A DNA stretch of 64,000 bases from Cyanobacteria bacterium REEB459 (GTDB taxonomy: Bacteria; Cyanobacteriota; Cyanobacteriia; Phormidesmidales; Phormidesmidaceae), in assembly GCA_018970085.1 (NCBI GenBank), contig JAGWXD010000006.1, forward strand, positions 1 through 64,000, given 5' to 3'. Shown one piece after another: positions 27,339 through 36,907 of this stretch; within the stretch, counting starts at the first letter, position 1, and every line of letters starts with the position of its first letter. The translations under genes were made by a program, and so were the position numbers. The notes below the pieces were generated by a model. That model saw only the letters and a program-made list of their open reading frames with translations. It made no database searches and was not told the DNA's origin.

Positions 27339-28658
27339 CTAGGGAGCCTGATTGCGGCCGGGGTCACCATACTGAAAGTGGTCTTCGAGTCGATTGGCCA
27401 GGGGATTTAGTGTCTCTGCCGCTCCCCAATGGCTTTGGAGGGCCTGTAGTAGAGTATCCTGTTGCTGTCGCAAATAGGGGATGGCCCAGCCCCGATTAAT
27501 GATGGCAAACCACACCGGTCCTTGGGCGGTAGGCAACACCCCTGCTAGGGCACTAACCTGGTCTAGGGTGCCGGTTTTGACCGCCGCACTGGCCGGAATA
27601 TAGCGATGGGTGAGGGTACCCCGGTCTTGCCCGGCTACCGGCAGCACATCGCCAATGCCATAGCCGTCCTGGCTCAGGCGCTTCTGTAGAGCCAGGGATA
27701 GGGCTACAACTGCCCGGGGTGACAGGCAGTTCTCCAGGCCCAGGCCCGACCCGTTGACCAGGCTAATTTCTGCCGGCGGTAGGGCGGTGGCCTGGGCAGC
27801 GATCGCCGCTACTGCCGCGGCTCCCCCTGCCAGATCCGTAACCTCCTGGGCCATACTATTATTGCTATAAATATTCATGGCCTTAAGGATCCCGATCAGG
27901 GGGACAGACTGGTGCCGTACCAGCCAGGTGGGAGTAGGCTGGCCGGTCTGCTGTACCCCGATCTGGGGGGACCCAGTAATGGTCAAGTTGGGTCGGGCAG
28001 TACCGGGGGGTAGGGTGGCGTAGGCACGCCAGGCTGCTCGGGGCCAGGTGGCCGTTCTCATGATTCGATAGAGCCTCTTGGCGGAGGTCTTGGGATCGGT
28101 GTCAAAATTCATGGTGAAGGGCCCGATCACCTGTAAATCTCCCCTTACCCGGCGAATGCCTAACTCCTGCAAGCGATTGGCCAGTACGATGGCTTCTTCC
28201 CAAACAAATAGGGGATCGCCCCCCCCTTGCACCACCAGGTTGCCGTCGATGACCCCATCTTTCAACTTACCAGTAAATCCCACCAGGGTGTCAAACTGAT
28301 AGTGTACGGGCCAGGTATGGAGGGCCGCGAGGGTGGTGGTGAGTTTGGTCAGAGAGGCCGCTGGCAGAGGTAGGGTGCCTTGATGTTCTACCACCTTACT
28401 ATGGTTAGGCTGAATCCAAATTCCCTGTTCTGATTGGGATAGGCCATGGTCTTCTAAGGTCTTGAGATAGCTAGCCACCATGGCCTGAACGGCTGGATCG
28501 GATAGTTGCTGCTGCAGCCAGGGCGATCGCCACTGCACCGCCAGCGGCTGCCTCTCTAGACCGGAGGGCTGCAGCGGTCGAAACGGACCCAAGTGAAAAA
28601 TCAAGGAGAACAACCCCAGGGGTAACGCCAGCAGATGGGTCAGGCCAGTTTTCACCAT
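27339..28658 (-). CDS. D-alanyl-D-alanine carboxypeptidase/endopeptidase, S13 family (PBP4 type)
   Basis: This low-molecular-weight penicillin-binding protein trims or cleaves peptidoglycan cross-links in the periplasm. The three active-site motifs are present: SLTK (near residue 102), SNN in IYSNNSMAQEV and KTGT in AAVKTGTLDQVSALAG. A hydrophobic N-terminus (residues 7-27) serves as signal or anchor. The stretch between SLTK and SNN (about 165 residues) is shorter than the roughly 240 I remember for E. coli PBP4, so part of the inserted domains is reduced. It is followed by an LpxB-like gene on the same strand. Confidence 0.88.
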   Translation of the reverse strand: MVKTGLTHLLALPLGLFSLIFHLGPFRPLQPSGLERQPLAVQWRSPWLQQQLSDPAVQAMVASYLKTLEDHGLSQSEQGIWIQPNHSKVVEHQGTLPLPAASLTKLTTTLAALHTWPVHYQFDTLVGFTGKLKDGVIDGNLVVQGGGDPLFVWEEAIVLANRLQELGIRRVRGDLQVIGPFTMNFDTDPKTSAKRLYRIMRTATWPRAAWRAYATLPPGTARPNLTITGSPQIGVQQTGQPTPTWLVRHQSVPLIGILKAMNIYSNNSMAQEVTDLAGGAAAVAAIAAQATALPPAEISLVNGSGLGLENCLSPRAVVALSLALQKRLSQDGYGIGDVLPVAGQDRGTLTHRYIPASAAVKTGTLDQVSALAGVLPTAQGPVWFAIINRGWAIPYLRQQQDTLLQALQSHWGAAETLNPLANRLEDHFQYGDPGRNQAP

Positions 28659-28775
28659 GAGTCCTTAAGGGCACTGAAAAGGTAGGAACGGAGTCGATGT
28701 CCGTCTCTAATCATAGCCATCTCTCGCCCAAAATGATGGTGACTCCGGGCCCTCTACCTAGTCTGACTGCCTAGT

Positions 28776-30302
28776 TCAGGCCATGCGATCAAGGGTGCGA
28801 TATTGAATTGCTTCGGCAATATGGTGGGTATCTAACTGTTCCTGCCCCTCCAGGTCAGCAATGGTACGACCGACCTTGAGGATCCGATCTGTAGCCCGGG
28901 CTGATAGGCCTAACTTTCCTACCGCTCTCTCCAGCAGGGACCGGCTGCCCTCATTCAGGGGGCACCATTGTTTCAGGTGACGACTTTGCATATCGGCATT
29001 ACATTGCAGTCGAGCTTCCTGCTTAAAGCGGTTTTGAGCCCACTGTCGGGCTTGTTGGACTCGCTGACGGACCGTTGCTGAGTCTTCGCTGGTCTGATCT
29101 GGGTTAATTTCCTCAGGTTTGATGCGACTCACCACTACCTGCAAGTCGATGCGATCCATCAGTGGACCAGAAAGCCTGGACCAATAGGTTTCCCGATGGC
29201 GGGGGCTACAGCTGCAGGGCTGGACCCCATCTCCATAAAATCCGCAGGGGCAGGGATTGGTACTGGCGACCAGGGTGAATTGGGCCGGAAATACGACCGA
29301 TTGACGAGTCCGGGTAATATTGACGTAGCCATCCTCCAGGGGTTGGCGTAAAAATTCCAATACATCCCGCTTAAATTCTGTTAATTCGTCCATAAACAGT
29401 ACCCCCCGGTGGGCCAGGGAAATTTCTCCCGGTTTGGGGTAACTGCCCCCTCCTACCAGGGAGGGACCCGAGGCAGAGTGATGGGGACTGCGGAAGGGGC
29501 GGGTATTGACCAGGGTACCTTTTTCTTTAAGAAGCCCAGCTACAGAATAAATCTGGGTAACATCCAGGGCTTCTTGAAACTGTAAGGGCGGTAAGATCGA
29601 GGGCAGGCGACGGGCCAGCATGGTTTTACCACTGCCTGGTGGTCCTACAAAGATCAGGTTGTGGCCGCCTGCTGCGGCAATTTCCAGGGCTCGTCGGGCT
29701 TGGGCCTGACCCTTAACATCCCGGAGGTCTAGGGTTTCCACTGGGGCAGCGCTTAAACTTTGAGGGTCGGTAAGGGTGGGTTGGTACCGATTCGGGTGGT
29801 TTAAAAACTCTGCCACCTGTTGCAGGTTTTCCAGGCCATAGACGGTCAGTTGGGGGACAACGGCGGCCTCTCGAGCATTATCCTGGGGTACCACCAGTGC
29901 TCGGATTCCTAGTTTTTGAGCGGCGGCGGCGATCGGGAGAACTCCAGCAACCGGTCTGAGGCTACCGTCTAGAGACACCTCGCCTAAGAATAGCAGATCA
30001 TTCAGGGCGATCGCAGGAACTTTGCCATCGGCGGCGAGAATGGCAATACTGATGGGCAGATCAAAGATTGGACCTTCCTTACGCAGGTCAGCAGGAGTCA
30101 GGCTAACGACTACCTTCCGCAGGGGAAAGGAAAAACCTGCGTTTTTAAGGGCGGCTTTGACCCTCTCCCGGGATTCCTGTACGGCGGCATCGGGGAGACC
30201 GACGATCACTACTCCTGGCAGACCACCGGCTAGATCCACCTCAACCCCGACTTTGAGGGCATCAAGACCTACCAGGGAGGCACTCCAGACTCTGGCCAGC
30301 AT
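28776..30302 (-). CDS. comM: YifB/ComM family Mg-chelatase-like AAA+ ATPase
   Basis: ComM-type helicases promote branch migration during natural transformation. The 508-residue protein has the N-terminal ChlI-like domain (GLPDAAVQESRERVKAAL), a Walker A GPPGSGKTMLAR near residue 220, GVLFMDELTEF (Walker B) and the zinc-like CPCGFYGD...CSCS cluster, then the C-terminal helical domain. This matches the family closely. It is a single gene. Whether this organism is naturally transformable cannot be judged from the window. Confidence 0.92.
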   Translation of the reverse strand: MLARVWSASLVGLDALKVGVEVDLAGGLPGVVIVGLPDAAVQESRERVKAALKNAGFSFPLRKVVVSLTPADLRKEGPIFDLPISIAILAADGKVPAIALNDLLFLGEVSLDGSLRPVAGVLPIAAAAQKLGIRALVVPQDNAREAAVVPQLTVYGLENLQQVAEFLNHPNRYQPTLTDPQSLSAAPVETLDLRDVKGQAQARRALEIAAAGGHNLIFVGPPGSGKTMLARRLPSILPPLQFQEALDVTQIYSVAGLLKEKGTLVNTRPFRSPHHSASGPSLVGGGSYPKPGEISLAHRGVLFMDELTEFKRDVLEFLRQPLEDGYVNITRTRQSVVFPAQFTLVASTNPCPCGFYGDGVQPCSCSPRHRETYWSRLSGPLMDRIDLQVVVSRIKPEEINPDQTSEDSATVRQRVQQARQWAQNRFKQEARLQCNADMQSRHLKQWCPLNEGSRSLLERAVGKLGLSARATDRILKVGRTIADLEGQEQLDTHHIAEAIQYRTLDRMA

Positions 30303-30365
30303 AGTATTGCAATCCTAAGGGTTAGGGTTAGGATGCCCAGGGGTGTAAGGATATAATCACCTCAG

Positions 30366-31151
30366 CTAGGCATTGCCTGGGGAAGAGGAGCGCTGGCGAC
30401 TTTGGCTCAGGGGTAGGATATTTTTGCTGCGGAAGGTGACTGTCGCGCCGTCGTTGGATTGTTCAAACACCAGCAAAGGCGTTGGTTTTGCCCGTTGATC
30501 CCAATGTATGGAGGCAATTCGGCCCTGGATGGTCGGTTGCCAGTGACTATGCTCGGTGGCTGCATCCATGAATTTCTCAATACAGTGAACCAATTCGCCG
30601 ATAGTCGACGACGTGGTTTGGGTGGGTAATTTAGCTAGTTTGATTTGAATCCGGAACAGCACCCGTTTTTTTCCATCCAGATGAGTATCGGGTTGGTATT
30701 CCACATCAAAGATTTCATCGATCAATCGGGGTTTGCCCGCCACCCCTGTCACCCCCAGTTCAACCTGGGGAGGACGTAGCGCCAGGCTGATTTTTTGTTT
30801 TACCTTGACCTTCAGTTGATTGACAATAACGGCGTGGAATACCTCTTCTTCCATACGCATTCGCAGGTAGTCCAGATTAAATTCCCGGGAATGGATTAAA
30901 TCAGGATTTTGTTCCATTTTGGTAATGGTCTGGACCGCCATTTTGATCTTCTTGCGCAGGTCCTGGTTGAGATAGCGTTCCCGGTTGAGTTGCTTGGTCA
31001 GGTGATGGATCTTACGGGAGACTGCTATACCCACCAGGATGGAGGTTAGCAGTAAGCTGCCGATGCCGATCAGTCCTGCCTTAGAAATGGGTAGCCCTGG
31101 TACCTGGGCTATCTGGCCCCCTGGTGAATAAACCGTAGAGTAGGAAATCAT
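30366..31151 (-). CDS. Membrane-anchored coiled-coil protein, cyanobacterial conserved
   Basis: The 261-residue protein has one membrane helix near the N-terminus (AGLIGIGSLLLTSILVGIAV), a Lys/Arg-rich coiled-coil stretch (about residues 50-85) and a soluble alpha/beta domain containing EVFHAVIVNQLKVKVKQ, then a basic Ser/Arg-rich tail. I do not recognise a named domain. The ATG at 31151 was preferred over a TTG at 31184. It lies between comM and prlC on the same strand but has its own spacer on both sides. Confidence 0.65.
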   Translation of the reverse strand: MISYSTVYSPGGQIAQVPGLPISKAGLIGIGSLLLTSILVGIAVSRKIHHLTKQLNRERYLNQDLRKKIKMAVQTITKMEQNPDLIHSREFNLDYLRMRMEEEVFHAVIVNQLKVKVKQKISLALRPPQVELGVTGVAGKPRLIDEIFDVEYQPDTHLDGKKRVLFRIQIKLAKLPTQTTSSTIGELVHCIEKFMDAATEHSHWQPTIQGRIASIHWDQRAKPTPLLVFEQSNDGATVTFRSKNILPLSQSRQRSSSPGNA

Positions 31152-31248
31152 TATCAAAGCTTGATGGTAAGCAACCAAGTGCAAAGATTTGATTTATATT
31201 TCCCAAAAATCTATTTTTCTCCCAAGTATAGGCCCTTAGTTGCAGGGG

Positions 31249-33336
31249 CTAGGCTCTAGCTAGGCCCCGATGGCGCAGCAGTGCTTCTGTGCTGGGTTCG
31301 CGGCCTCGAAAGGTCTTAAATACGGCCATCGGGTGCTGACTACCGCCTAGAGCTAGAACTGTGTCACGAAAACGCTGACCAATCTCGATTAAAGCCTGTT
31401 GATTCTCAAGACCTGCTTCTTCAAAGGCAGCAAAGGCATCGGCGCTGAGGACTTCGGCCCAGAAGTAACTGTAGTAGCCTGCCGCATAGCCCCCAGCAAA
31501 AATATGGTTGAAGGAGCACAGAAAGGCGTCCTCCCTCAAGGGCTGAAGCACAGAGGCTTGACTAGCAATGCGATAGCTGAGGTCAAAGATGGTCTCTGTC
31601 TGGTTAGAACGGTAGCGGTGGTGGAGTTCTAAATCGGTCCAGGCAAAGCGGATTTGTCGCAGGGTCGCACTACCTGTCATAAAGGTGCGGGCTGCCAGGA
31701 TCTTTTGGTACAGGTCTTCTGGTAGGGCTTCGCCGGTTTCGTAGTGACGGGCTACGCTCAGCAGGGTGTGACGGTGGTAACACCAATTTTCCATAAACTG
31801 GCTGGGTAGTTCTGTGGCGTCCCATTCGACGTTATTGATGCCAGCGGCACCAGCATAGTCGACTTGGGTCAGCATATGCTGTAGGCCATGGCCGAATTCA
31901 TGGAAGAGGGTTTCTACCTCGGCAAAAGTCATCAGGCTGGGGTTACCGTTGACTGGGGGAGCCTGGTTACAGACTAAATAGGCCACTGGCAGGCGCACAT
32001 TGCCGTTGATTTTGGCTCGGTTAATACACTCATCCATCCAGGCTCCGCCCTGTTTCTCGGCTGGTCGACTGTAAGGGTCGAGATAGAAATAGGCGATCGC
32101 TGCGTGATCTTGATTGAGGACTCGAAAATAGTGCACATCAGGGTGCCACACCGGGGCTTCGCCATCGGCAGCGGTAATGGTAATGCCAAAGATTTGCTGG
32201 GCCAGGGTGAAGAGTCCCTCTAGTACCTGGGGTAGGGGAAAGTAGGGGCGTAGCTGCTCATCGCTGAGGCCGTATTGTTCTTCGCGCACCCGTTCGGCCC
32301 AGAAGGCCGTATCCCATTGGGTCAGGTGACCGGCTTCGGCGGCCCCTTTCTGGTGGGCAAAGGCGTTTAGTTGCTGCAACTCTTCTCTGGCGGTGTCATA
32401 ACTGGCTAGCCGCAGTTCCTCCATCAGGGTGTAGATAGCCTCTACAGAGGGGGCCATTTTACTCGTCAGACTCAAGCTGGCGTAGGACTCGTAACCCAGC
32501 AGCTCGGTCATTTCTTGGCGCAGCTCTAGGATGCGGTGGATTAGGGGAGTGTTATCCCAATCTCCGCCGGCGGCTCGGGTAATAAAGGCCCGGTAGATCT
32601 GCTCTCGCAGGTCTCGCCGGCGGCTATGCTGCATGAAGGGGGTAAAGCTGGGGTGATCAAGGGTGATTAACCAGGGACCGGTGGTCGCCGTAGCGTTGGG
32701 ATGGTTATGCTGGCGGGCATTTTGAGCGGCCAGGGCTAATAGACTGGGGGGTAGCCCCTCAATCTCTGCCGCTGTGGTGAGGATGAGGCTAAAGGCTTTG
32801 GTAGCATCTAGGACATTGTTGGCAAATTGGGTAGACAATTCGGCCAGGGTTTGTTGGATCTCGTTAAAGCGATCGCGACTGGCTCCCCTTAGCCCTACCC
32901 CTGCCAATTCCGCATCCCGCAGGGCGGCTTCCACAATCCGTTGCTGCGCTGGTTCTAGCTGAGACCATTGGCGGCCGCGGCGCATGGCTTTAAAGGCAGC
33001 ATAGATGGGCTGGCTCTGAGCCAGACGACTTTCAAACTGAATCAAATCAGGCTGGACGATCTCGTAGGCGGCTCTGAGTTCTGGACTATTTTTCACCCCC
33101 ATCAGATGACCAATAATCCGCCAGCTCCAGTTTAATCGTTCACGGATGCGGGTTAACGGGGTGACCAGGCCCATCCAGGTGGGGGCAAGATCATCTTCCA
33201 GGGTTTCCAGCTCCGTTGTCAGCTGCTCCAAGAGGGTGGTAATGCCTGGCACTACGTGACTGACCTGGATGAGATCGAAGGGGGGTAAGCCCTCACCAAT
33301 TAAGAGTGGATTTTCAGTCAGGGTAGAAGACTTCAT
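31249..33336 (-). CDS. prlC: Oligopeptidase A, M3 family metallopeptidase
   Basis: M3 oligopeptidases degrade short peptides, including cleaved signal peptides, in the cytoplasm. The zinc-binding HEFGH motif is in ETLFHEFGHGLQHML (near residue 470), with the third ligand Glu expected in NVEWDATELPSQFMENW. The length of 695 residues and the absence of a signal peptide fit the cytosolic PrlC/OpdA form. The gene is divergent from the K+ channel across a 266-bp spacer. Confidence 0.94.
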   Translation of the reverse strand: MKSSTLTENPLLIGEGLPPFDLIQVSHVVPGITTLLEQLTTELETLEDDLAPTWMGLVTPLTRIRERLNWSWRIIGHLMGVKNSPELRAAYEIVQPDLIQFESRLAQSQPIYAAFKAMRRGRQWSQLEPAQQRIVEAALRDAELAGVGLRGASRDRFNEIQQTLAELSTQFANNVLDATKAFSLILTTAAEIEGLPPSLLALAAQNARQHNHPNATATTGPWLITLDHPSFTPFMQHSRRRDLREQIYRAFITRAAGGDWDNTPLIHRILELRQEMTELLGYESYASLSLTSKMAPSVEAIYTLMEELRLASYDTAREELQQLNAFAHQKGAAEAGHLTQWDTAFWAERVREEQYGLSDEQLRPYFPLPQVLEGLFTLAQQIFGITITAADGEAPVWHPDVHYFRVLNQDHAAIAYFYLDPYSRPAEKQGGAWMDECINRAKINGNVRLPVAYLVCNQAPPVNGNPSLMTFAEVETLFHEFGHGLQHMLTQVDYAGAAGINNVEWDATELPSQFMENWCYHRHTLLSVARHYETGEALPEDLYQKILAARTFMTGSATLRQIRFAWTDLELHHRYRSNQTETIFDLSYRIASQASVLQPLREDAFLCSFNHIFAGGYAAGYYSYFWAEVLSADAFAAFEEAGLENQQALIEIGQRFRDTVLALGGSQHPMAVFKTFRGREPSTEALLRHRGLARA

Positions 33337-33457
33337 AGCAAAATAAACCGTTACTCAGATGCACTGCCGATAGCCCAACCACCCGCCCAGGGCGAAGGTA
33401 GGTAAATATTATGATACAGATAAAGCTTAATGACAGGTCAGGGAAAGTTACTCTGGC

Positions 33458-33499
33458 GGGGGATTCACCCCCAGTAGTGGCGGCAGGGCTTTTGAGCCC
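33458..33499. repeat. Two adjacent hairpins in the prlC / K+ channel divergent spacer
   Basis: GGGGG-ATTCA-CCCCC (33458-33472) and GGGCT-TTTG-AGCCC (33486-33499) lie side by side. A -10-like TATAAT at 33539-33544 sits between them and the channel gene, so they probably precede the channel transcript. They do not match a riboswitch that I know. Confidence 0.4.
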
Positions 33500-33602
33500 G
33501 GCCTTCGTGGGTTCTATAGTTTTTACTTATGCTAGGAGTATAATTTGGATGGCTTTGTTATGTTCCTTCCGCCGGGATCCACTATAGTGTCTGGCCTTAT
33601 TT

Positions 33603-34670
33603 ATGGGGACTTCTTCCAGCTCATTCCAGCGCATTTTTATTGGTATCTTTATTTTTTTGTTGACCGTAGTGCTGGCGGTGGGGGGCTATATTCTAGCTGG
33701 CTGGAGCTTTCTAGATGCTCTTTACATGGTGGTAATTACGGTTTTTGGGGTGGGCTACGGGGAGGTTAGGCCCATTCAGTCGGCAGGACTGAAGTTATTT
33801 ACGATTTTTGTGATCATTGCCGGAGCCCTATCCCTTGCCTACACGGTTACGGGGTTTGTGCAGCTGATTGCGGAAGGGGAAATTCGCCGGGCCTTGACTG
33901 TTAAACGTATGAGTAGGGAAATCGAGAATTTAGCAGATCACGTGATTATCTGTGGTTTTGGCCGTATTGGTCAGTTGGTTGCCTACAAACTCCAGGGCGA
34001 TCGCTATCCCTTTATTATTATTGACAATGATCCTGAGCGCATTACCATGGCTCGCGACCAGGGTTATCTGGTCTACCAGGGTAATGCCACTGACGAGGGA
34101 GTGCTGGAAGGGGCAGGTATTCTCAATGCCCGTTCCCTGGCGACGGTGTTGCCCAGCGACGCGGCCAATGTTTTTATTACTCTGACGGCGCGGGAGCTTA
34201 ATCCCCAATTGATGATTCTAGCCCGGGGAGAAATGCCCTCGACGGAGAAGAAATTGCGCCTGGCTGGGGCTGATCATGTGGTTTTACCGGCCACCATTAG
34301 CGCTCTGCGCATGGCTCATCTGATTCGCCACCCGGCGGCGGTGGATTTTTTAGCTCAGACCGACGGGCACCACAGCCTGAATGAGTTTTTGGCGGAACTG
34401 GATATTCAGTTGAGTGAACTGCCTGTGGAGTCTAACTCCCCCCTAATTGGGCGAACCATTGGCGATATTGAGGTGCGCGGTCAGGGGACCTTTATTATTG
34501 TGGCCCTGCGGCGACAGCACGGAGAGGTGACGATTCATCCCGGTCACGATACCTACCTGGCAGCGGGAGACTCGGTGATCTTGATGGGCCATCAGGGGGA
34601 TATGCCTAATTTTGTTCAGCAAACCGCTTTTAAGGGAGACCTGCGATATCGAGGTACTCGATTAGGGTAA
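33603..34670 (+). CDS. Two-helix potassium channel with TrkA (RCK) domains
   Basis: This MthK-like channel has two membrane helices (about residues 11-32 and 62-85) around a pore loop. The filter reads TVFGVGYGE (46-54), with the GYG core kept. A cytoplasmic RCK domain follows with the nucleotide-binding HVIICGFGRIGQLVA (G118, G120, G123) and a C-terminal TrkA-C domain (SPLIGRTIGDIEV). It should pass K+ under ligand control. The 3' end overlaps the convergent Lin0512 gene by nine bases. Confidence 0.92.
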   Translation: MGTSSSSFQRIFIGIFIFLLTVVLAVGGYILAGWSFLDALYMVVITVFGVGYGEVRPIQSAGLKLFTIFVIIAGALSLAYTVTGFVQLIAEGEIRRALTVKRMSREIENLADHVIICGFGRIGQLVAYKLQGDRYPFIIIDNDPERITMARDQGYLVYQGNATDEGVLEGAGILNARSLATVLPSDAANVFITLTARELNPQLMILARGEMPSTEKKLRLAGADHVVLPATISALRMAHLIRHPAAVDFLAQTDGHHSLNEFLAELDIQLSELPVESNSPLIGRTIGDIEVRGQGTFIIVALRRQHGEVTIHPGHDTYLAAGDSVILMGHQGDMPNFVQQTAFKGDLRYRGTRLG

Positions 34671-35042
34671 GTGGTCGGGCTGAACCGGAATAGAAACGGT
34701 AACAGCCGCGATCGCCACGTACATATCGTCGTTTTTATCGTCCAGTTCAGGGATGGCCCGCCCCGCCACCACCATTCCCCCTGGCTTAAGGCTGATGGAC
34801 TTCTGGCCGAAGGGCAGCACCGCTAGGACATCCTGTTCTCGTACTTGCTCTGGAAAGGGGACGGCAATCTGGACCTCTACAATCATTTGGTCCGGATGGC
34901 TCAGCCCCGCTACTTCCCAGACACCAGGGAGGGCATTGTGGGCGATCGCATTGCGGACTGCCCGCATAGCCGCCACCGTTGGGTCTTGCCCGTGCTGGTC
35001 TACCCCCATCCCCATTTCGATAATCAAGCGTCGCTGAGCCAC
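34662..35042 (-). CDS. Lin0512 family protein
   Basis: The 126-residue protein carries the family sequence RLIIEMGMGVDQHGQDPT at its start, VEVQIAVPFPEQV in the middle and DDMYVAIAAVTVSI at the end. The function is unknown. The frame runs on upstream to 35216, but the GTG at 35042 is the best start: AGGAG stands six bases before it and the conserved region begins two codons later. It overlaps the K+ channel 3' end. Confidence 0.8.
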   Translation of the reverse strand: MAQRRLIIEMGMGVDQHGQDPTVAAMRAVRNAIAHNALPGVWEVAGLSHPDQMIVEVQIAVPFPEQVREQDVLAVLPFGQKSISLKPGGMVVAGRAIPELDDKNDDMYVAIAAVTVSIPVQPDHLP

Positions 35043-35146
35043 CCTGAACTCCTGTAGTATTGCCGGCATCATACAGCAGTCAGGCCAGATTTTATAGCCA
35101 TTGGGCTTGGGTCCAGTATTCTGCTGGTTCCCAGCTACAGGGACCA

Positions 35147-35172
35147 GAAAAAAAGCATCCTCAGGGATGCTT
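35147..35172 (-). terminator. Intrinsic terminator after the DUF4278 gene
   Basis: On the minus strand AAGCATCC, CTGA and GGATGCTT form an eight-pair hairpin followed by a run of seven T, about 130 bp after the DUF4278 stop. Confidence 0.88.
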
Positions 35173-35300
35173 CTGCGCTGCTCCAGCCACAGCACAATAG
35201 TGGTATACGGCCCCACTTGCCCAGCCTATGATACCCAGCCCTGTTGAAGCAGGGTTGGACTGGCCCCCAGTGAGGCTGCAAATAGCTCGATGAAGATAGC

Positions 35301-35720
35301 TCACACCAACTGGTGCAATTCATCCTCCAGGACTTTTATCAAGGACTGATTCCCGGCCGCCCTGGCCACGGCAATGCGATGGTTGAGGGTACGCTCAATA
35401 TTAGTGTGATGTACCTCAGAGGACTGACGCAGTTGCTGCAGACGGGCTTGCCGACCAGCTAACCCCAGGGACTGAGTCGGCACAGCAACGGCTGGTTGAG
35501 GTGCCATCGTCAGAGCAGAGGAGACCGGTGTTCCCTCCGCAGTAGTGGCATAGCGCTGGCCCCGATAGATCAAGTTGGCCGCCGGATAGGCCGCCCGCAC
35601 ATGACTGGCACAGGGGAAGGGCAGAGACCGCCCACGGTAGAAACCAAAACTAGAACTTTCTTGAACTTCGAGCAAAGTGGGCTCGTAGTTATATTGAACG
35701 CCGCGATAAGATAATTTCAT
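35301..35720 (-). CDS. DUF4278 family protein
   Basis: The 139-residue protein starts MKLSYRGVQYNYEPTLLEV, the hallmark of the DUF4278 family found in cyanobacteria, and has a second YRGQRY motif near residue 52. The C-terminal half is Ala/Gln/Arg-rich and predicted helical. No function is known. It is transcribed from an AT-rich upstream region and ends in a good intrinsic terminator. Confidence 0.82.
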   Translation of the reverse strand: MKLSYRGVQYNYEPTLLEVQESSSFGFYRGRSLPFPCASHVRAAYPAANLIYRGQRYATTAEGTPVSSALTMAPQPAVAVPTQSLGLAGRQARLQQLRQSSEVHHTNIERTLNHRIAVARAAGNQSLIKVLEDELHQLV

Positions 35721-36039
35721 TTGACGACTCCTGTCTCACTAAAAACGGTCATAACTGTTAAGGCAGGGTGCGTTCCTTCGGGAGTCAAGATCCCTACTTC
35801 CGTCTAGGAATATCAGGCAGAACCCAGAGGGTCAATCTTCTAAATTCCAGATGAACGTTTGCGGATAGTTCTGTACTTAATTTTACAGTTTCTCCCCTAT
35901 GTCAACAAGTCATAGATTTAGCCCAGGACTTTCACTCGTTTGGTCAAAACCCTTTGTTCATAAGGTGTTTCGGCCTTTTTTGTGAAAATGCTTTTGATAA
36001 AAATTTACCTATCAAACAAAACTTTATGAATTTCCTGGT
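35721..36039. other. AT-rich intergenic region between response regulator and DUF4278 gene
   Basis: No open frame is supported. It holds the promoter region of the DUF4278 gene (minus strand) and the downstream region of the response regulator. Composition is clearly more AT-rich than the neighbouring genes. I see no clear terminator with T-run for the regulator. Confidence 0.5.
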
Positions 36040-36768
36040 CTACCCCCGGGCCTTGGTAGTAGCCTCATCCTCAAATCGGTAGCCTACTCCTGTAATGGTC
36101 TTGATGTAGGTTGGTTGAGATGAGTCGGGCTCGATTTTCTTTCTGAGTCTGGCAATATGGGTATCTACAACCCGTTCATCGCCAAAAAAATCTTCTCCCC
36201 ATAACTTTTCGATTAGATGCTGGCGGCTCCAAACTCGGCCCGGATGGCTCATAAAGGTAGATAGCAGGTCGAATTCTAGGGGGGTTAGATCCAGCCATTC
36301 TGTGATGCCATCGGCGATCTGATGCTGGGCCGTACGGCGCTCTAGATCGATGGTAAAGTGACTGGTCTGATAACTTTGGCTGGGTGGGTCCTGGCTGTGG
36401 CGCAGGCTGCGACGCAGTAAGGCTCGCACTCGAGCCACCAGTTCCCGGGGGCTAAAGGGCTTAATCAGGTAGTCATCGGCACCGGTTGAAAGGCCAATGA
36501 TTCGGTCGATTTCCTCCCCTCGGGCCGTCAACATTAGAATATAGGGATCCTTGACCCCAGGACTTTGGCGAATTCGAGCACACACCTCCAACCCGTCTAA
36601 CTTGGGCAGCATCAGGTCAAGGATGATTAGATCGGGATGGAGGGTTTGCTGATAGGCCAGGGCTGCCTCTCCGTTGTCACATACCTGACAGGAAAAACCT
36701 TCTTTTTCAAGATAGAGCTGAATCAAACGGGAAATTTCAGCTTCGTCTTCAACAACTAGAATCAGCAC
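36040..36768 (-). CDS. OmpR/PhoB family response regulator
   Basis: The receiver domain (residues 1-120) has the acidic pocket ED at residues 7-8, phospho-acceptor D51 in LDLMLPKLDG, T81 and K103. The C-terminal winged-helix domain includes LTPLEFDLLSTFMSHPGRVWSR and DTHIARLRKKIEPD. It should bind DNA as a dimer when phosphorylated. No histidine kinase is adjacent, so it is an orphan regulator. Its target is unknown; it does not look like RpaA or RpaB. Confidence 0.93.
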   Translation of the reverse strand: MLILVVEDEAEISRLIQLYLEKEGFSCQVCDNGEAALAYQQTLHPDLIILDLMLPKLDGLEVCARIRQSPGVKDPYILMLTARGEEIDRIIGLSTGADDYLIKPFSPRELVARVRALLRRSLRHSQDPPSQSYQTSHFTIDLERRTAQHQIADGITEWLDLTPLEFDLLSTFMSHPGRVWSRQHLIEKLWGEDFFGDERVVDTHIARLRKKIEPDSSQPTYIKTITGVGYRFEDEATTKARG

Positions 36769-36907
36769 CTTAAATCACCAGGAAAATTAGCATGATCAGG
36801 GAGTTATTCATGGTCTTAAACGCGGCTGTGACAATCGGATGTCTCTACCGATGCAGGCAAAGACTAGGCATAGAATTAAGCTCTGCTTGCCCCTGGAATT
36901 CCCATGC

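Noticed and set aside
33440..33510. c-di-AMP (ydaO-type) riboswitch before the K+ channel
   Set aside because: The hairpins are real, but the conserved ydaO core sequences are missing and the likely promoter lies downstream.
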